DNA of 64,000 nt, taken from Labedella endophytica. GTDB lineage: Bacteria > Actinomycetota > Actinomycetes > Actinomycetales > Microbacteriaceae. The stretch covers positions 1,178,001 through 1,242,000 of the forward strand of contig NZ_RZGZ01000002.1 in NCBI RefSeq assembly GCF_003990045.1, given 5' to 3'. Shown here piece after piece: positions 16,550-25,873 of the stretch; the first letter of the stretch is position 1, and every line of letters begins with the position of its first letter. Below the pieces are notes generated by a model, which saw only the letters and a program-made list of their open reading frames with translations, did not search any database and was not told where the DNA came from. The position numbers were made by a program, and so were the translations under genes.

Positions 16550-18712
16550 TCAGGTCGTGTGGGGCACGAGCGGACGCACCGTGAGGGCGTCCGTCGCCGC
16601 ATCGAGATCCACCCGCACCGTGTCGCCGTCGCGGATGCTGCCGTCGAGGATCGCCGTCGCGAGCCGGTCGTCGATCTCGCTCTGCATCAGTCGACGCAGC
16701 GGCCTGGCCCCGTACATCGGGTCGTAGCCCCGCTCCGCGAGCCAGGCCCGGGCGTCGGGAGTCACGGCCAGCTCGAGCCGCCGCTCCGCCAGTCGCCGCT
16801 GCATGCGGTCGATGTAGAGCTCCACGATCTGCCCGAGCTCCTCCTCCGAGAGCGTCTGGAACACGACGATGTCGTCGAGCCTGTTGACGAACTCGGGCTT
16901 GAACGACTGCCGCACGAGCGCCTGGACCGCCGCCTCCTTCTGCTCGAGCGGGATCGTCGGGTCGACGAGCACGTGCGAGCCGAGGTTGGAGGTGAGGATG
17001 AGGATCGTGTTTCGGAAGTCGACCGTGCGCCCCTGACCGTCGGTGAGCCGACCGTCGTCGAGCACCTGCAGGAGGATGTCGAAGACCTCCGGGTGGGCCT
17101 TCTCCACCTCGTCGAAGAGCACGACCGAGTAGGGGCGCCGCCGCACCGCCTCGGTGAGCTGGCCGCCCTGCTCGTACCCGACGTACCCGGGAGGCGAGCC
17201 GACGAGCCGGGAGACCGAGTGCTTCTCCCCGTACTCCGACATGTCGATGCGGATCATCGCCTTCTCGTCGTCGAAGAGCTGTTCGGCGAGCGCCTTCGCG
17301 AGCTCCGTCTTGCCGACACCCGTGGGTCCGAGGAAGAGGAACGAGCCGGTCGGACGGTTCGGGTCGGAGATGCCGGCCCGTGAGCGGCGAACGGCGTCCG
17401 ACACCGACCGGACGGCCTGCTTCTGCCCGATGAGGCGCCGGCCGAGTTCGAACTCGAGGTGCAGGAGCTTCTCCGTCTCGCCCTGGAGGAGCCGGCCGAC
17501 GGGGATGCCCGTCCAGGCCGCGACGACCTCGGCGATGTCCGCCTCCGTCACGTGGTCGCCCACCATCCGGTCGCCCTGCGGCTCCTGCTCGGCGCGCTCG
17601 GCGTCGACGATCGCGGCCTGCATCGGGCGGATCTCCTCGTACTCGATGCGCGACGCCTTCTGGTAGTCGCCGTCCCGCATGGCGCGGTCGAGCCGCACCT
17701 TCGCCTCGTCGAGGCGGGTCTTGAGGTCACCGAGTCGGTTGAGCGACGCGCGCTCCTCCTCCCACCGCGCCTGCAGCCCGGCGAGCTCCGCCTCACGCGC
17801 GGCGAGGTCCTCGCGCAGCTTCGCGAGCCGCTCGCGCGACGCATCGTCCTTCTCGCGCTTGAGGGCGAGCTCCTCGAGCTTCAGCCGCTCGACGCTCCGC
17901 CGCAGCTGGTCGATCTCGATGGGCGCCGAGTCGATCTCCATGCGCAATCGCGAGGCCGCCTCGTCGATGAGGTCGATGGCCTTGTCCGGCAGCTGCCGCG
18001 CAGGGATGTAGCGGCTCGAGAGCGCGGCGGCCGCGACGAGCGCGGAGTCCGCGATGGCGACCTTGTGGTGGGCCTCGTACCGCTCCTTGAGCCCGCGCAG
18101 GATCGCGACGCTGTCCTCCACGCTCGGCTCACCCACGAACACCTGCTGGAAGCGTCGCTCCATGGCGGCGTCCTTCTCCACGTATTCGCGGTACTCGTCC
18201 AGCGTCGTCGCCCCGATGAGCCGCAGTTCGCCGCGCGCGAGCATGGGCTTCAGCATGTTCGACGCCGCGACGGAGCCCTCGCCGCCACCCGCGCCCATGA
18301 GGATATGGAGCTCGTCGACGAAGGTGATGACGCGCCCCTCGGCCTCGTTGATCTCCTTGAGCACCGCCTTGAGGCGCTCCTCGAACTGGCCACGGTACAT
18401 CGCTCCCGCGACGAGGGCGGCCATGTCGAGGGCGACGATCTCCTTGCCCTTGAGCGATTCGGCCACGTCGCCGGCCACGATGCGCTGGGCGAGCCCCTCG
18501 ACGACGGCCGTCTTGCCGACGCCGGGCTCGCCGATGAGCACGGGGTTGTTCTTCGTGCGCCGCGTGAGCACCTGGCTGATGCGTCGGATCTCGGCGTCTC
18601 GCCCGATGACGGGGTCGAGAGTGCCGTTCCGAGCGACCGCCGTGAGGTTCACGCCGTACTGTTCCAGGGCGCTCTTCTGGTTCTCCTGGGGAGGCTGCTG
18701 ACCCGGTTGCAT
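16550..18712 (-). CDS. clpB: ClpB-type disaggregase lacking the N-terminal domain
   Basis: 720 residues against about 860 for full-length ClpB. The N-terminal Clp_N repeat domain is absent: the protein starts with a Gln/Pro-rich 20 residues and enters AAA1 directly (Walker A GEPGVGKT at 61-68). The coiled-coil middle domain is present (Leu/Glu/Arg-rich, about 280-400), which marks it as ClpB rather than ClpC, and AAA2 has GPTGVGKT and [11 protein letters not shown]. With DnaK it would unfold aggregated proteins. A HAIR operator lies 28 bases before the ATG, so HspR should repress it. No upstream in-frame extension could encode the missing domain because the promoter region and the divergent phosphoesterase gene are there. 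Confidence 0.93.
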   Translation of the reverse strand: MQPGQQPPQENQKSALEQYGVNLTAVARNGTLDPVIGRDAEIRRISQVLTRRTKNNPVLIGEPGVGKTAVVEGLAQRIVAGDVAESLKGKEIVALDMAALVAGAMYRGQFEERLKAVLKEINEAEGRVITFVDELHILMGAGGGEGSVAASNMLKPMLARGELRLIGATTLDEYREYVEKDAAMERRFQQVFVGEPSVEDSVAILRGLKERYEAHHKVAIADSALVAAAALSSRYIPARQLPDKAIDLIDEAASRLRMEIDSAPIEIDQLRRSVERLKLEELALKREKDDASRERLAKLREDLAAREAELAGLQARWEEERASLNRLGDLKTRLDEAKVRLDRAMRDGDYQKASRIEYEEIRPMQAAIVDAERAEQEPQGDRMVGDHVTEADIAEVVAAWTGIPVGRLLQGETEKLLHLEFELGRRLIGQKQAVRSVSDAVRRSRAGISDPNRPTGSFLFLGPTGVGKTELAKALAEQLFDDEKAMIRIDMSEYGEKHSVSRLVGSPPGYVGYEQGGQLTEAVRRRPYSVVLFDEVEKAHPEVFDILLQVLDDGRLTDGQGRTVDFRNTILILTSNLGSHVLVDPTIPLEQKEAAVQALVRQSFKPEFVNRLDDIVVFQTLSEEELGQIVELYIDRMQRRLAERRLELAVTPDARAWLAERGYDPMYGARPLRRLMQSEIDDRLATAILDGSIRDGDTVRVDLDAATDALTVRPLVPHTT

Positions 18713-18740
18713 GTGTGTCGGTTCTCCTCGCTGTCACCGA

Positions 18741-18761
18741 CTTGAGTCGGTATGACTCAAG
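18741..18761. promoter_or_regulatory. HAIR operator for HspR
   Basis: CTTGAGT-N7-ACTCAAG is a perfect match to the HspR-associated inverted repeat known from Streptomyces and Mycobacterium. It is between clpB (minus) and the 2H phosphoesterase gene (plus). hspR itself is at 62444-62884 in this window. Confidence 0.92.
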
Positions 18762-18832
18762 TTTACCGCTCCATGAAGGGAAACGCCATGAGTGTGGGCG
18801 GGCATTCCCGGCGGGCACCGCATGATGGGGGA

Positions 18833-19387
18833 ATGCGCAGTATCGAACTGATCCTCGACGACACCACCGACGCGCACGTCCGCGCGGAGTGGCGCACGCT
18901 CGCCGAGCACGACCTTCCGAGCCTCGCCTCGCACACCGCCGCGAGCAACGCGCCCCACGTGACCGTCGTGGCCGGGGAAGGCCTCGAGCCCGACGACGTA
19001 CCCGTTGACGCGCTCGCGACGCTGCCCCTCCCGCTGCGCTTCGGCGCACTGTCGGTGTTCCCCGCGGGGCGCGGCCGCTTCGTGCTCGTCCGCACGATCG
19101 TCGTGACCACGGAACTGCTCGCGCTCCACGCCGGTGTCGCCGCAGCCTCCGCCTCCGCCTCGACCGGCCCGGCCCCGGTCCCGGTCCCGACGAGCCTCCC
19201 CGGCGCATGGGTCCCTCACGTGACCCTCGCCCGCCGCCTCACCCCCGAGCAGGTCGCGCTCGCCCTCCCTCTCCTCGACACCCCGCCCATCGACGGCGCC
19301 CTCACCGCCGCCCGCTTCTGGGACGGCGACACCAAGACCCTCATCGCCTTGAAAATCTCCTCCGGGTTCGAATCTCCACGCACCTGA
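18833..19387 (+). CDS. 2'-5' RNA ligase-like 2H phosphoesterase
   Basis: 184 residues. The two His-x-Thr motifs that define the 2H superfamily are seen as PHVTVV (near residue 45) and PHVTLARR (near residue 128). Members hydrolyse 2',3'-cyclic or 2'-5' phosphodiester bonds in RNA or small nucleotides. The ATG at 18833 is preceded by GGGGGA only, and CATGAT six bases earlier might be a weak -10 for a leaderless start. It is divergent from clpB and shares the HAIR region, but whether HspR affects it is unknown. Confidence 0.85.
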   Translation: MRSIELILDDTTDAHVRAEWRTLAEHDLPSLASHTAASNAPHVTVVAGEGLEPDDVPVDALATLPLPLRFGALSVFPAGRGRFVLVRTIVVTTELLALHAGVAAASASASTGPAPVPVPTSLPGAWVPHVTLARRLTPEQVALALPLLDTPPIDGALTAARFWDGDTKTLIALKISSGFESPRT

Positions 19388-19401
19388 GGGATTTTCAGGG
19401 G
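19353..19401. terminator. Weak hairpin between convergent genes
   Basis: TGAAAATC (19353-19360) can pair with GATTTTCA (about 19391-19398), enclosing the end of the phosphoesterase gene; GGGGGG follows. TTTTCAGGGGGG also ends the hairpin at 4172-4249. Confidence 0.35.
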
Positions 19402-19415
19402 GGGGTGAGTGCGGG

Positions 19416-20561
19416 TCAGACGTCGAAGAGGCTGCGCGGGATCGCTCGCGGCGGCACACCGTCGAAGCGCGCGAGACCGAGGGACGCGACGTCGTCGTCC
19501 ACGGGCACACCCTCCGCGAGATCGGCGAGGATCAGGCCCATCACGGCCGAGAACTTGAAGCCAGAACCGGAGTCCCCGCACGCGATCACGACGTCGCCGT
19601 CGAGTCGATCGACGACGAACCTCCCATCGGATGAAGCCGTCCAGGAGCACACGGCGGCGTCGATCGCGTGCGGGGTGATCCCGGGGAAGTCCCGCACGAC
19701 GCGGTCGATCGTCTCGCGGGTGCGCTCCGCGCTCGGCGTGCGGTCGAGGTCGTCGAGCGCCCAGTCGCGGATCGCCGCGTCGATGCCGATCTTGTAGCCG
19801 ATGCCCGGGGTCGGCATCGCGTAGATCCCCGGCTCGTCCCCGCGCGGCGCGTCGATGAAACCGGGGAGCTCATCCGTGAGGTGCGGCCTCGCGGGATCGC
19901 CGACGTGCACGACCTGTTCCAGTACGGGCAGCAGGGGCACGTCCACGCCGAGGCCCGCGAGCAGTGGCCCGGACCCCGGCCCGGCCGCGAGGACGACCAC
20001 GTCGGCGTCGCGGGGCGGACCCTCGGTGAACACGACCCGGGGCCCGTGAGGCGTCCGCTCCACCGCCGTCACCGTCCTCCCGACATCCGGGCTGCCGCCG
20101 TCCGCCGCGAAGAGTCCGGCCTGCGCGGAAAGGGAGTCCGCCGCGAGGACCGATCCGCCGTCCGGTGCCCATACGGCGTTTCGACCGTCGGGGCGCAGTC
20201 CGTCGAAGAATCGCCCGACGTCGGACGCGTCGACGGCCGTGTACGCGACGCCCTCCGCATCGAGCGTGCCGACGAGTCGGTCGAGCCCGGCCTCGTCGCG
20301 CCACAGCAGACCACGACGGATGAAGGTGCGCGTCCCGGATCGCAGCGCGAGACGTTCCATCGCCTCGAGTCCCCGGCGCGCGAGCCGCACCTTCACCGGG
20401 TCGGGATCCGCGAAGCGCCACAACCGGGTCGGCCCCGACGAGGACGAGAGCGCGTTCCCGACGCCGTACCGGTCGACGAGCGTCACCTCGTGCCCGCGCG
20501 CTTGCAGTTCCGCGGCAGCGGGGAGGCCCCACGCTCCCGCCCCGACGACGACGATCCTCAT
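19416..20561 (-). CDS. FAD-dependent oxidase, sarcosine oxidase / N-methyl amino acid oxidase type
   Basis: 381 residues of the DAO superfamily. The FAD dinucleotide motif VVGAGAWGLPAAAEL is at the start, and C305 in AAVCSWTASSDGRFVVD matches the position where monomeric sarcosine oxidases attach FAD covalently (Cys315 in the Bacillus enzyme). It would oxidise a secondary or N-methyl amine to an imine, releasing hydrogen peroxide. ATG 20561 is the family start; the long frame before it crosses a CCCCT repeat and is not coding. Substrate is not determined by the sequence. Confidence 0.88.
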   Translation of the reverse strand: MRIVVVGAGAWGLPAAAELQARGHEVTLVDRYGVGNALSSSSGPTRLWRFADPDPVKVRLARRGLEAMERLALRSGTRTFIRRGLLWRDEAGLDRLVGTLDAEGVAYTAVDASDVGRFFDGLRPDGRNAVWAPDGGSVLAADSLSAQAGLFAADGGSPDVGRTVTAVERTPHGPRVVFTEGPPRDADVVVLAAGPGSGPLLAGLGVDVPLLPVLEQVVHVGDPARPHLTDELPGFIDAPRGDEPGIYAMPTPGIGYKIGIDAAIRDWALDDLDRTPSAERTRETIDRVVRDFPGITPHAIDAAVCSWTASSDGRFVVDRLDGDVVIACGDSGSGFKFSAVMGLILADLAEGVPVDDDVASLGLARFDGVPPRAIPRSLFDV

Positions 20562-20631
20562 GCGTCCATCCTGCCCCGTGCGGGGCTGCACGCCCCGCAT
20601 CCGGCAGGGCCGTCGACCGCAACCATGCCTT

Positions 20632-20660
20632 CCCTCCCCTCCCCTCCCCTCCCCTCCCCT
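20632..20660. repeat. CCCCT pentanucleotide repeat, G-quadruplex-forming on the minus strand
   Basis: About six tandem copies of CCCCT/CCCTC. The minus strand, which is the leader or promoter strand of the oxidase gene, reads (AGGGG)n and meets the standard four-G-tract quadruplex pattern. It is 71 bases from the oxidase ATG and 116 bases from the SMR ATG. Confidence 0.9.
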
Positions 20661-20775
20661 CGGCGGTGGTACCGTGCGATCGGACCCCTCGGCTGCACCC
20701 GCATCCAACGCCGTCGCGGGACCGCACGACACATCCGACCCGCCCCACCGTGACCGCCCCGCCGAGAGGATTCCG

Positions 20776-21171
20776 ATGAGAGCCTGGCTGCTGCTCGCCG
20801 CCGCGATCGCCGCGGAGGTGACCGCGTCCCTCTCGCTCAAGGCGGCACTCGACGTGCCGGGCTGGTACGTCGTGGTCGTGATCGGCTACGCCTCGTCGTT
20901 CGTCCTTCTCGGCTTCGTCCTGCGCGCAGGGATGCCCCTCGGGGTCGCCTATGGCGTCTGGGGCGCGACGGGGGTCGCCGCCACAGCGCTCCTCGCCGCC
21001 GTCTTCTTCGGAGAGCCGCTGACTCCCGTGATGCTCGGAGGTCTCGTCCTCATCATCGGCGGGGTGCTCTGCGTCGAACTCGGCTCGCAGCGGGCGGCCG
21101 CCCGACGGGTCGTCGGATCGGCCGCGCATCGAGCGGCTGACCCGGCGCCCAGCTCAGGGGCGGATGCCTGA
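20776..21171 (+). CDS. Small multidrug resistance (SMR) transporter subunit A
   Basis: 131 residues, four membrane helices. The essential membrane Glu of the SMR family is in helix 1 (AAAIAAEVTASLSLK), the loop W/Y and MPLGVAYGVWGATGV follow. The tail of about 25 polar residues beyond helix 4 is longer than usual. The TGA and the next ATG share one base, so the two SMR genes are coupled and probably form a heterodimeric exporter of cationic compounds like EbrAB or YkkCD. GAGAGGA gives the ribosome site. Confidence 0.9.
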   Translation: MRAWLLLAAAIAAEVTASLSLKAALDVPGWYVVVVIGYASSFVLLGFVLRAGMPLGVAYGVWGATGVAATALLAAVFFGEPLTPVMLGGLVLIIGGVLCVELGSQRAAARRVVGSAAHRAADPAPSSGADA

Positions 21172-21491
21172 TGGCCTGGCTCTTCCTCGTCGGCGCGATC
21201 CTCACCGAGGTCACCGCGACCCTGTCCCTCCGCGCGGCCGTCGGGGGACGCCGTCGGTTCTACGTCGTGGTCGCCGTCGGCTACCTCTCGGCGTTCACGC
21301 TGCTGTCGCTCTCGCTCGGAGCCGGCATGCCCCTCGGGGTCGCCTACGGCATCTGGGCGGCCGCCGGCGTCGCCCTCACGGCCGTCGCGAGCACCCTCAT
21401 CTTCAAGGAACCGTTCTCGGTTCTCATGGCGATCGGCATCGCTCTCATCATGGGCGGCGTCCTCCTCGTCGAGGTCGGCGCCGCCCACTGA
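21171..21491 (+). CDS. Small multidrug resistance (SMR) transporter subunit B
   Basis: 106 residues, four helices, essential Glu in GAILTEVTATLSLR, and MPLGVAYGIWAAAGV, strongly similar to its partner upstream. It ends right after helix 4, as is typical. The pair probably inserts in opposite orientations: subunit A carries extra positive charge in its tail, subunit B an Arg-rich first loop (GGRRR). Confidence 0.9.
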   Translation: MAWLFLVGAILTEVTATLSLRAAVGGRRRFYVVVAVGYLSAFTLLSLSLGAGMPLGVAYGIWAAAGVALTAVASTLIFKEPFSVLMAIGIALIMGGVLLVEVGAAH

Positions 21492-21499
21492 CCCCTCCG

Positions 21500-21767
21500 A
21501 AAGGGCTACTCCCGAGCGAGGGCGCCAATTAGACCTGCAGCCCTCGACATCGAGCTGCCGCTCTCGCGCGACGGACCGTCAGAGATTGCGCCAGCACCCG
21601 ATCGCACCGTGACGCATAGCGAGAATCGATGACGCATCGCGACGGTCCCATCCGGCGAGGTGACCCCTCCCCCGGAGAGTGCTCAACGCGTGTCGCGATG
21701 GGAGGGCGCCACATACGCCTCGAGGGCGCCAGGTGTACCTAGCGCCCTCGCTCGGGAGTAGCCCTTT
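21500..21767. repeat. Non-coding element bounded by 26-base perfect inverted repeats
   Basis: Bases 21500-21525 and 21742-21767 are exact reverse complements. The 216 bases between hold no gene but contain further copies of GAGGGCGCC (near 21518, 21702 and 21722) and a repeated GATGACGCAT/GTGACGCAT motif around 21610-21640. No target duplication flanks it. It could be a miniature mobile element or a structured RNA; the right arm also works in the der terminator. Confidence 0.85.
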
Positions 21768-21774
21768 GGGGCTA
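21757..21774 (-). terminator. Hairpin at the der stop codon
   Basis: GTAGCC-CCAAAG-GGCTAC includes the TAG stop of der and continues into the 26-base repeat arm. Confidence 0.55.
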
Positions 21775-23286
21775 CGTGCGGCGGGTGCGCTTCTCGCGCA
21801 CGCGCATATTGACCTGGATCGGCGTTCCCTCGAAACCGTAGATCTCGCGCAGGCGACGCTGGATGTAGCGACGGTAGCCCGGGTCGAGGAACCCTGTCGT
21901 GAAGAGCACGAATGTCGGCGGACGGCTCGACGCCTGCGTGCCGAACAGGATGCGCGGCTGCTTGCCACCGCGCAGCGGGTGCGGGTGCGATTGGGCGAGC
22001 TCGGCGAGGAACGCATTGAACTTGCCGGTCGGCAGTCGTGTGTCCCACGACTCGAGCGCGAGCTCGAGCGCCGGCACGAGCTTCTCCATGTGGCGACCGG
22101 TGCGCGCCGAGATGTTGACGCGCGGCGCCCACGACACGTGCGCGAGGTCCAGCTCGATCTCCCGCTCGAGGTAGCGGCGACGCTCGTCGTCGAGCAGGTC
22201 CCACTTGTTGAACGCGAGGACGAGCGCGCGGCCCGACTCGAGCACGAGGTCGATGATGCGTACGTCCTGCTCGCTGATCGGCTGGCTGACGTCGATCATC
22301 ACGACGGCGACCTCGGCCTTCTCGAGGGCGGCCGACGTGCGGAGCGACGCGTAGAAGTCCGCACCCTGCTGGAGATGGACACGACGGCGGATGCCGGCTG
22401 TGTCGACGAAGCGCCAGAACTTGCCGGCGATCTCGACCTGCTCGTCCACGGGGTCGCGCGTGGTGCCGGAGAGCTCGTTCACGACGACGCGCTCCTCACC
22501 CGCCGCCTTGTTGAGCAGACTCGACTTGCCGACGTTCGGGCGCCCGAGGATCGCGACGCGGCGGGGCCCGCCGACCTCTTCCTTCGCGACGGCCGAGACC
22601 TCCGGCAGCTGCTTCATGATCATGTCGAGCAGGTCGGCGACGCCGCGGCCGTGCAGGGCCGAGACGGGGTGCGGCTCGTCGAGACCGAGCGACCACAGCT
22701 CCGCGATGTTCGGCTCCTGGCGCACGTCATCGACCTTGTTGGCGACGAGGTAGGTGGGCTTGCCGGACCGGCGGAGGAGCTTGACGACCTGCTCGTCGGT
22801 GCTCGTCGCGCCGACGTTGCCGTCGACGACGAAGAGCACGAGGTCGCACAGGTCGATCGCGACCTCGGCCTGCGCGGCGACGGACGCGTCGATGCCCTTG
22901 GCGTCGGGCTCCCAGCCACCGGTGTCGACGAGTGTGAAGAAGCGGGAGTTCCACTCGGCCCGGTAGGAGACGCGGTCACGCGTCACGCCGGGGGTGTCCT
23001 CCACGACGGCCTCGCGGCGGCCGAGGATGCGGTTGACGAGCGCGGACTTGCCCACGTTCGGTCGACCGACGATCGCGACGACGGGCAGCGCCGGGAGGTA
23101 CCGGATCGCATCGGGGTCGTCCGTGACGGTCTCGAGGACCGCGAGGTCCTCCTCGTCGAGCTCGTAGTCGTCGAGCCCGCTGCGGAGCGCGGCGGTGCGC
23201 TGCGCGGCGAGGTCGTCGTCGAGGGATTCGAGGGCGGTCGCCAGACCGTCGTCGGTCGTGTCGGGCTCGTCGTAGTCGTCAGCCAT
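21772..23286 (-). CDS. der: Ribosome assembly GTPase Der (EngA)
   Basis: 504 residues. Two tandem G domains, each with GRPNVGKS (first about residue 72, second about 248), DTPGVTRD / SGTTRDP switch regions and NKxD motifs (NKVDD, NKWD), then a KH-like C-terminal domain ending in a basic tail ([10 protein letters not shown]-like). The N-terminal 60 residues are an acidic extension typical of actinobacterial Der. Needed for 50S subunit assembly. Its ATG overlaps the end of cmk by eight bases. Confidence 0.96.
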   Translation of the reverse strand: MADDYDEPDTTDDGLATALESLDDDLAAQRTAALRSGLDDYELDEEDLAVLETVTDDPDAIRYLPALPVVAIVGRPNVGKSALVNRILGRREAVVEDTPGVTRDRVSYRAEWNSRFFTLVDTGGWEPDAKGIDASVAAQAEVAIDLCDLVLFVVDGNVGATSTDEQVVKLLRRSGKPTYLVANKVDDVRQEPNIAELWSLGLDEPHPVSALHGRGVADLLDMIMKQLPEVSAVAKEEVGGPRRVAILGRPNVGKSSLLNKAAGEERVVVNELSGTTRDPVDEQVEIAGKFWRFVDTAGIRRRVHLQQGADFYASLRTSAALEKAEVAVVMIDVSQPISEQDVRIIDLVLESGRALVLAFNKWDLLDDERRRYLEREIELDLAHVSWAPRVNISARTGRHMEKLVPALELALESWDTRLPTGKFNAFLAELAQSHPHPLRGGKQPRILFGTQASSRPPTFVLFTTGFLDPGYRRYIQRRLREIYGFEGTPIQVNMRVREKRTRRT

Positions 23287-23959
23287 GGGAGGTCCTTGTC
23301 GTTTCGCGCGCGATCACCTCGAGCACGGCATCGACGGTCTGGTCGAAGTCGAGGTGGGTGGAATCGACCGTCACGACGCCATCCGCAGCGGTGAGGAAGT
23401 CCACCACACGGGAGTCGGCCCGGTCACGGGAGCGGAGCTGCTCCCCGACGTCAGCCGCCGATTCGCTCGTGAGCTCGGCGGAGCGTCTGGCCATTCTAAC
23501 CTCTTCGTCCGCCGTGAGCAGGATGCGGGCCTCAGCGTCGGGCGCGACGACCGTCGTGATGTCCCGCCCCTCCACCACGATGCCGTCGTGGGGAGCCGCC
23601 TCGATCGTCGAGCGGAAGATGGAGGTGACGAACGTGCGCACCTCGGGAACCTTCGCGACCGCGCTCACTGCTCCGGACACGCGGGGCTCGCGGATCGCCT
23701 CGGTCACGTCGGTCTCGCCCACCATCACGACGGGCTCGCGCGGGTCGATCGAGATGGAGTAGTCGAACGCATCGAGCGACGACAGCACGGTCGTCGTGTC
23801 CTCCGGGGTGATGCCGCGGTCCAGGACGTACCACGCGAGCGCCCGGTAGGCGGCCCCCGTGTCGAGATAGTCGAAGCCGAGACGGCGCGCCGCCGCCTTC
23901 GACACGCTCGACTTGCCGCTACCGGCCGGTCCGTCGATCGCCACGATGATGTCGGCCAT
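23279..23959 (-). CDS. cmk: Cytidylate kinase
   Basis: 226 residues. P-loop GPAGSGKSS at residues 9-17, the CMP-binding DTGAAYRA, and [11 protein letters not shown] are diagnostic. It phosphorylates CMP and dCMP with ATP. ATG 23959 was chosen because the P-loop lies at the normal distance from it. It is four bases after the tyrA stop and overlaps der, an order widely conserved in actinobacteria. Confidence 0.95.
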   Translation of the reverse strand: MADIIVAIDGPAGSGKSSVSKAAARRLGFDYLDTGAAYRALAWYVLDRGITPEDTTTVLSSLDAFDYSISIDPREPVVMVGETDVTEAIREPRVSGAVSAVAKVPEVRTFVTSIFRSTIEAAPHDGIVVEGRDITTVVAPDAEARILLTADEEVRMARRSAELTSESAADVGEQLRSRDRADSRVVDFLTAADGVVTVDSTHLDFDQTVDAVLEVIARETTRTSHG

Positions 23960-23963
23960 TGTC

Positions 23964-25058
23964 TTACACGCTCGCAATCCGCCAGCCGCGCGCCTCGAGT
24001 TCGTCGACGGCGCGTCGCTGCACTTCGGGGAGGACACCGATCTCGGCGAGACCGATCTGCGCGCCGGGCGAATGCTCGAGCCGCAGGTCCTCCAGGTTGA
24101 TCCCGATCTCGCCGAGCTCGGTGAAGAGCCGTCCGAGTTGACCGGGGGTGTCGTCCACCATGACGACGATCTGGGCGAACCGGCGGTCCTGCCCGTGCTT
24201 TCCGGGGAGCCTCGCGACTCCCGTGTTGCCGGCGGCGATGACGTCCGCGATCTCGCGGCGCGACCCGGTCGCGTCGGGGGACCGCAGCGCGTCGGCCACG
24301 ATCGACAGATCCGCGACGAGGCGATCGAGCACCTCGACGACGGGGCCGCCGTTCGACGTGAGGATCTGCACCCACAGCTCCGGCTGGCTCGACGCGATGC
24401 GCACGGTGTCGCGCAGCCCCTGCCCCGTGAGGCGCACCGCGGAGTCCGGCGCGTCGACGAGCTGCTTCGCGAGCGTGCTCGCGACGATCTGCGGAACGTG
24501 GGACACGAGCCCCACGCTCGCGTCGTGCTCCTCCGGCGTCATCTCGAGGGGGACGGCGCCGAGGTCGAGCGCGAGGTCCTCGACGAGCGCGAGCGCATCG
24601 CGCGGGGTCTCGTGGTCGCGGCAGATCACCCACGGGCGACCGAGGAAGAGATCGGCGCGCGCCGAGATGGCCCCTCCCCGCTCGCGACCGGCCATGGGGT
24701 GCGAGCCGATGTAGCGCACGAGGTCGACACCCCGTCGCTGCAGTTCGTGGAACGGCGCGAGCTTCACGCTCGCGACGTCGGTCACGACCGCGCGGGGGTA
24801 GCGCGCGAGTTCCGCCTCGATGACGTCGGCGACGACGTCCGGCGGTACGCACACGATGACGATCGACGGATCGTCGTCGTCGCGCTCGGCCCGACCGGCC
24901 CCGTAGTCGATGGCGAGGCGCAACTGGCTCGGCGACGCATCCGCGAGGATGGCGTCGACACCGTTCTCCCGAACCGCGAGCCCGATGCTCGCACCGAGGA
25001 GACCGGCGCCGACCACACGGATCTGGCCGGACAGTCGTGCCGCCTTGGTTTCGTTCAC
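23964..25058 (-). CDS. tyrA: Prephenate dehydrogenase
   Basis: 364 residues. NAD-binding [14 protein letters not shown] at 15-28, the prephenate-site [10 protein letters not shown] with catalytic His, and [16 protein letters not shown] follow; a C-terminal ACT-like regulatory domain ([18 protein letters not shown]) is present, consistent with tyrosine feedback. It makes 4-hydroxyphenylpyruvate for tyrosine synthesis. The GTG start overlaps the stop of the pseudouridine synthase gene (GTGA). Confidence 0.95.
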   Translation of the reverse strand: MNETKAARLSGQIRVVGAGLLGASIGLAVRENGVDAILADASPSQLRLAIDYGAGRAERDDDDPSIVIVCVPPDVVADVIEAELARYPRAVVTDVASVKLAPFHELQRRGVDLVRYIGSHPMAGRERGGAISARADLFLGRPWVICRDHETPRDALALVEDLALDLGAVPLEMTPEEHDASVGLVSHVPQIVASTLAKQLVDAPDSAVRLTGQGLRDTVRIASSQPELWVQILTSNGGPVVEVLDRLVADLSIVADALRSPDATGSRREIADVIAAGNTGVARLPGKHGQDRRFAQIVVMVDDTPGQLGRLFTELGEIGINLEDLRLEHSPGAQIGLAEIGVLPEVQRRAVDELEARGWRIASV

Positions 25059-25873
25059 TCGTTCTCCTGCGCGGAAGCGGTCTGAGCGGAGGCGGCCTGA
25101 GACGAGGCGGCGTCGCGTGAGATCGTCAGCAGCTCCCCGAGCTCCACCTTAGTGAGATCGCGGTAGGCGCCCGAGCGGAGCGTGCCGAGGTGGAGCGGCC
25201 CGAACTGGCGGCGGACGAGGTCGATGACGGGGTGCCCGACCGCGGACAGCATGCGGCGCACGATGCGGTTCTTCCCCGAGTGCAGGGTGAGCTCGACGAG
25301 AGACGTGCCCTCGGCCTTGCCCGAGCCGGCGGCGAGGATCCGCACGGCATCCGCCTTGATGACACCGTCGTCGAGCTCGATCCCGGTCTTGAGCTTCTGC
25401 ACGGTCTGGGCCGAGACGGCTCCGTCGACCTTCGCCACGTAGGTCTTCGAGACACCGAACGACGGGTGCGCGAGCACGTGTGCGAGGTCGCCGTCGTTCG
25501 TGAGGACGAGCAGGCCGGAGGTCTCGGCATCGAGGCGACCCACGTTGAAGAGCCGCTCCTCGAAGTCGTCGGTGAACTGACGGAGATCCGGGCGACCGTT
25601 CTCGTCCTTGAGCGAGCTCACGATGCCGCGCGGCTTGTTGAGCATGATGTAGCGCTTCGACGTGTCGAGCTGCACGGCCTGCCCGTTCACGGCCACGAGG
25701 TCCGTCTCGGGATCGATGCGCCGACCGGGCTCGGTCACGAGCTCGCCGTTCACGGTCACACGCCCCTCGGCGATCAGTTGCTCGGACACACGGCGCGAGG
25801 CCACACCGGCGGCGGCCATCACCTTCTGCAGGCGGATACCCTCGGGCTCCTCGCCCCAACTCTCAACGGACAT
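25055..25873 (-). CDS. rluB: 23S rRNA pseudouridine synthase, RluB/RsuA type
   Basis: 272 residues. An N-terminal S4 RNA-binding domain (RLQKVMAAAGVASRRVSEQLI) is followed by the RsuA-type catalytic domain with Asp in GRLDAETSGLLVLTNDG and the KTYVAKV motif. It converts uridine to pseudouridine in rRNA; RluB (23S helix 80 region) is the usual function at this conserved locus beside scpB. A Gln/Ala/Ser-rich tail of 15 residues is specific to this organism. Start overlaps scpB by 11 bases. Confidence 0.93.
   Translation of the reverse strand: MSVESWGEEPEGIRLQKVMAAAGVASRRVSEQLIAEGRVTVNGELVTEPGRRIDPETDLVAVNGQAVQLDTSKRYIMLNKPRGIVSSLKDENGRPDLRQFTDDFEERLFNVGRLDAETSGLLVLTNDGDLAHVLAHPSFGVSKTYVAKVDGAVSAQTVQKLKTGIELDDGVIKADAVRILAAGSGKAEGTSLVELTLHSGKNRIVRRMLSAVGHPVIDLVRRQFGPLHLGTLRSGAYRDLTKVELGELLTISRDAASSQAASAQTASAQENE

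Noticed and set aside
19362-19380. GGGTTCGAATCTC, looks like a tRNA T-arm
   Set aside because: No matching acceptor, D or anticodon arms lie at the right distance on either strand, and it is inside the end of the 2H phosphoesterase gene.
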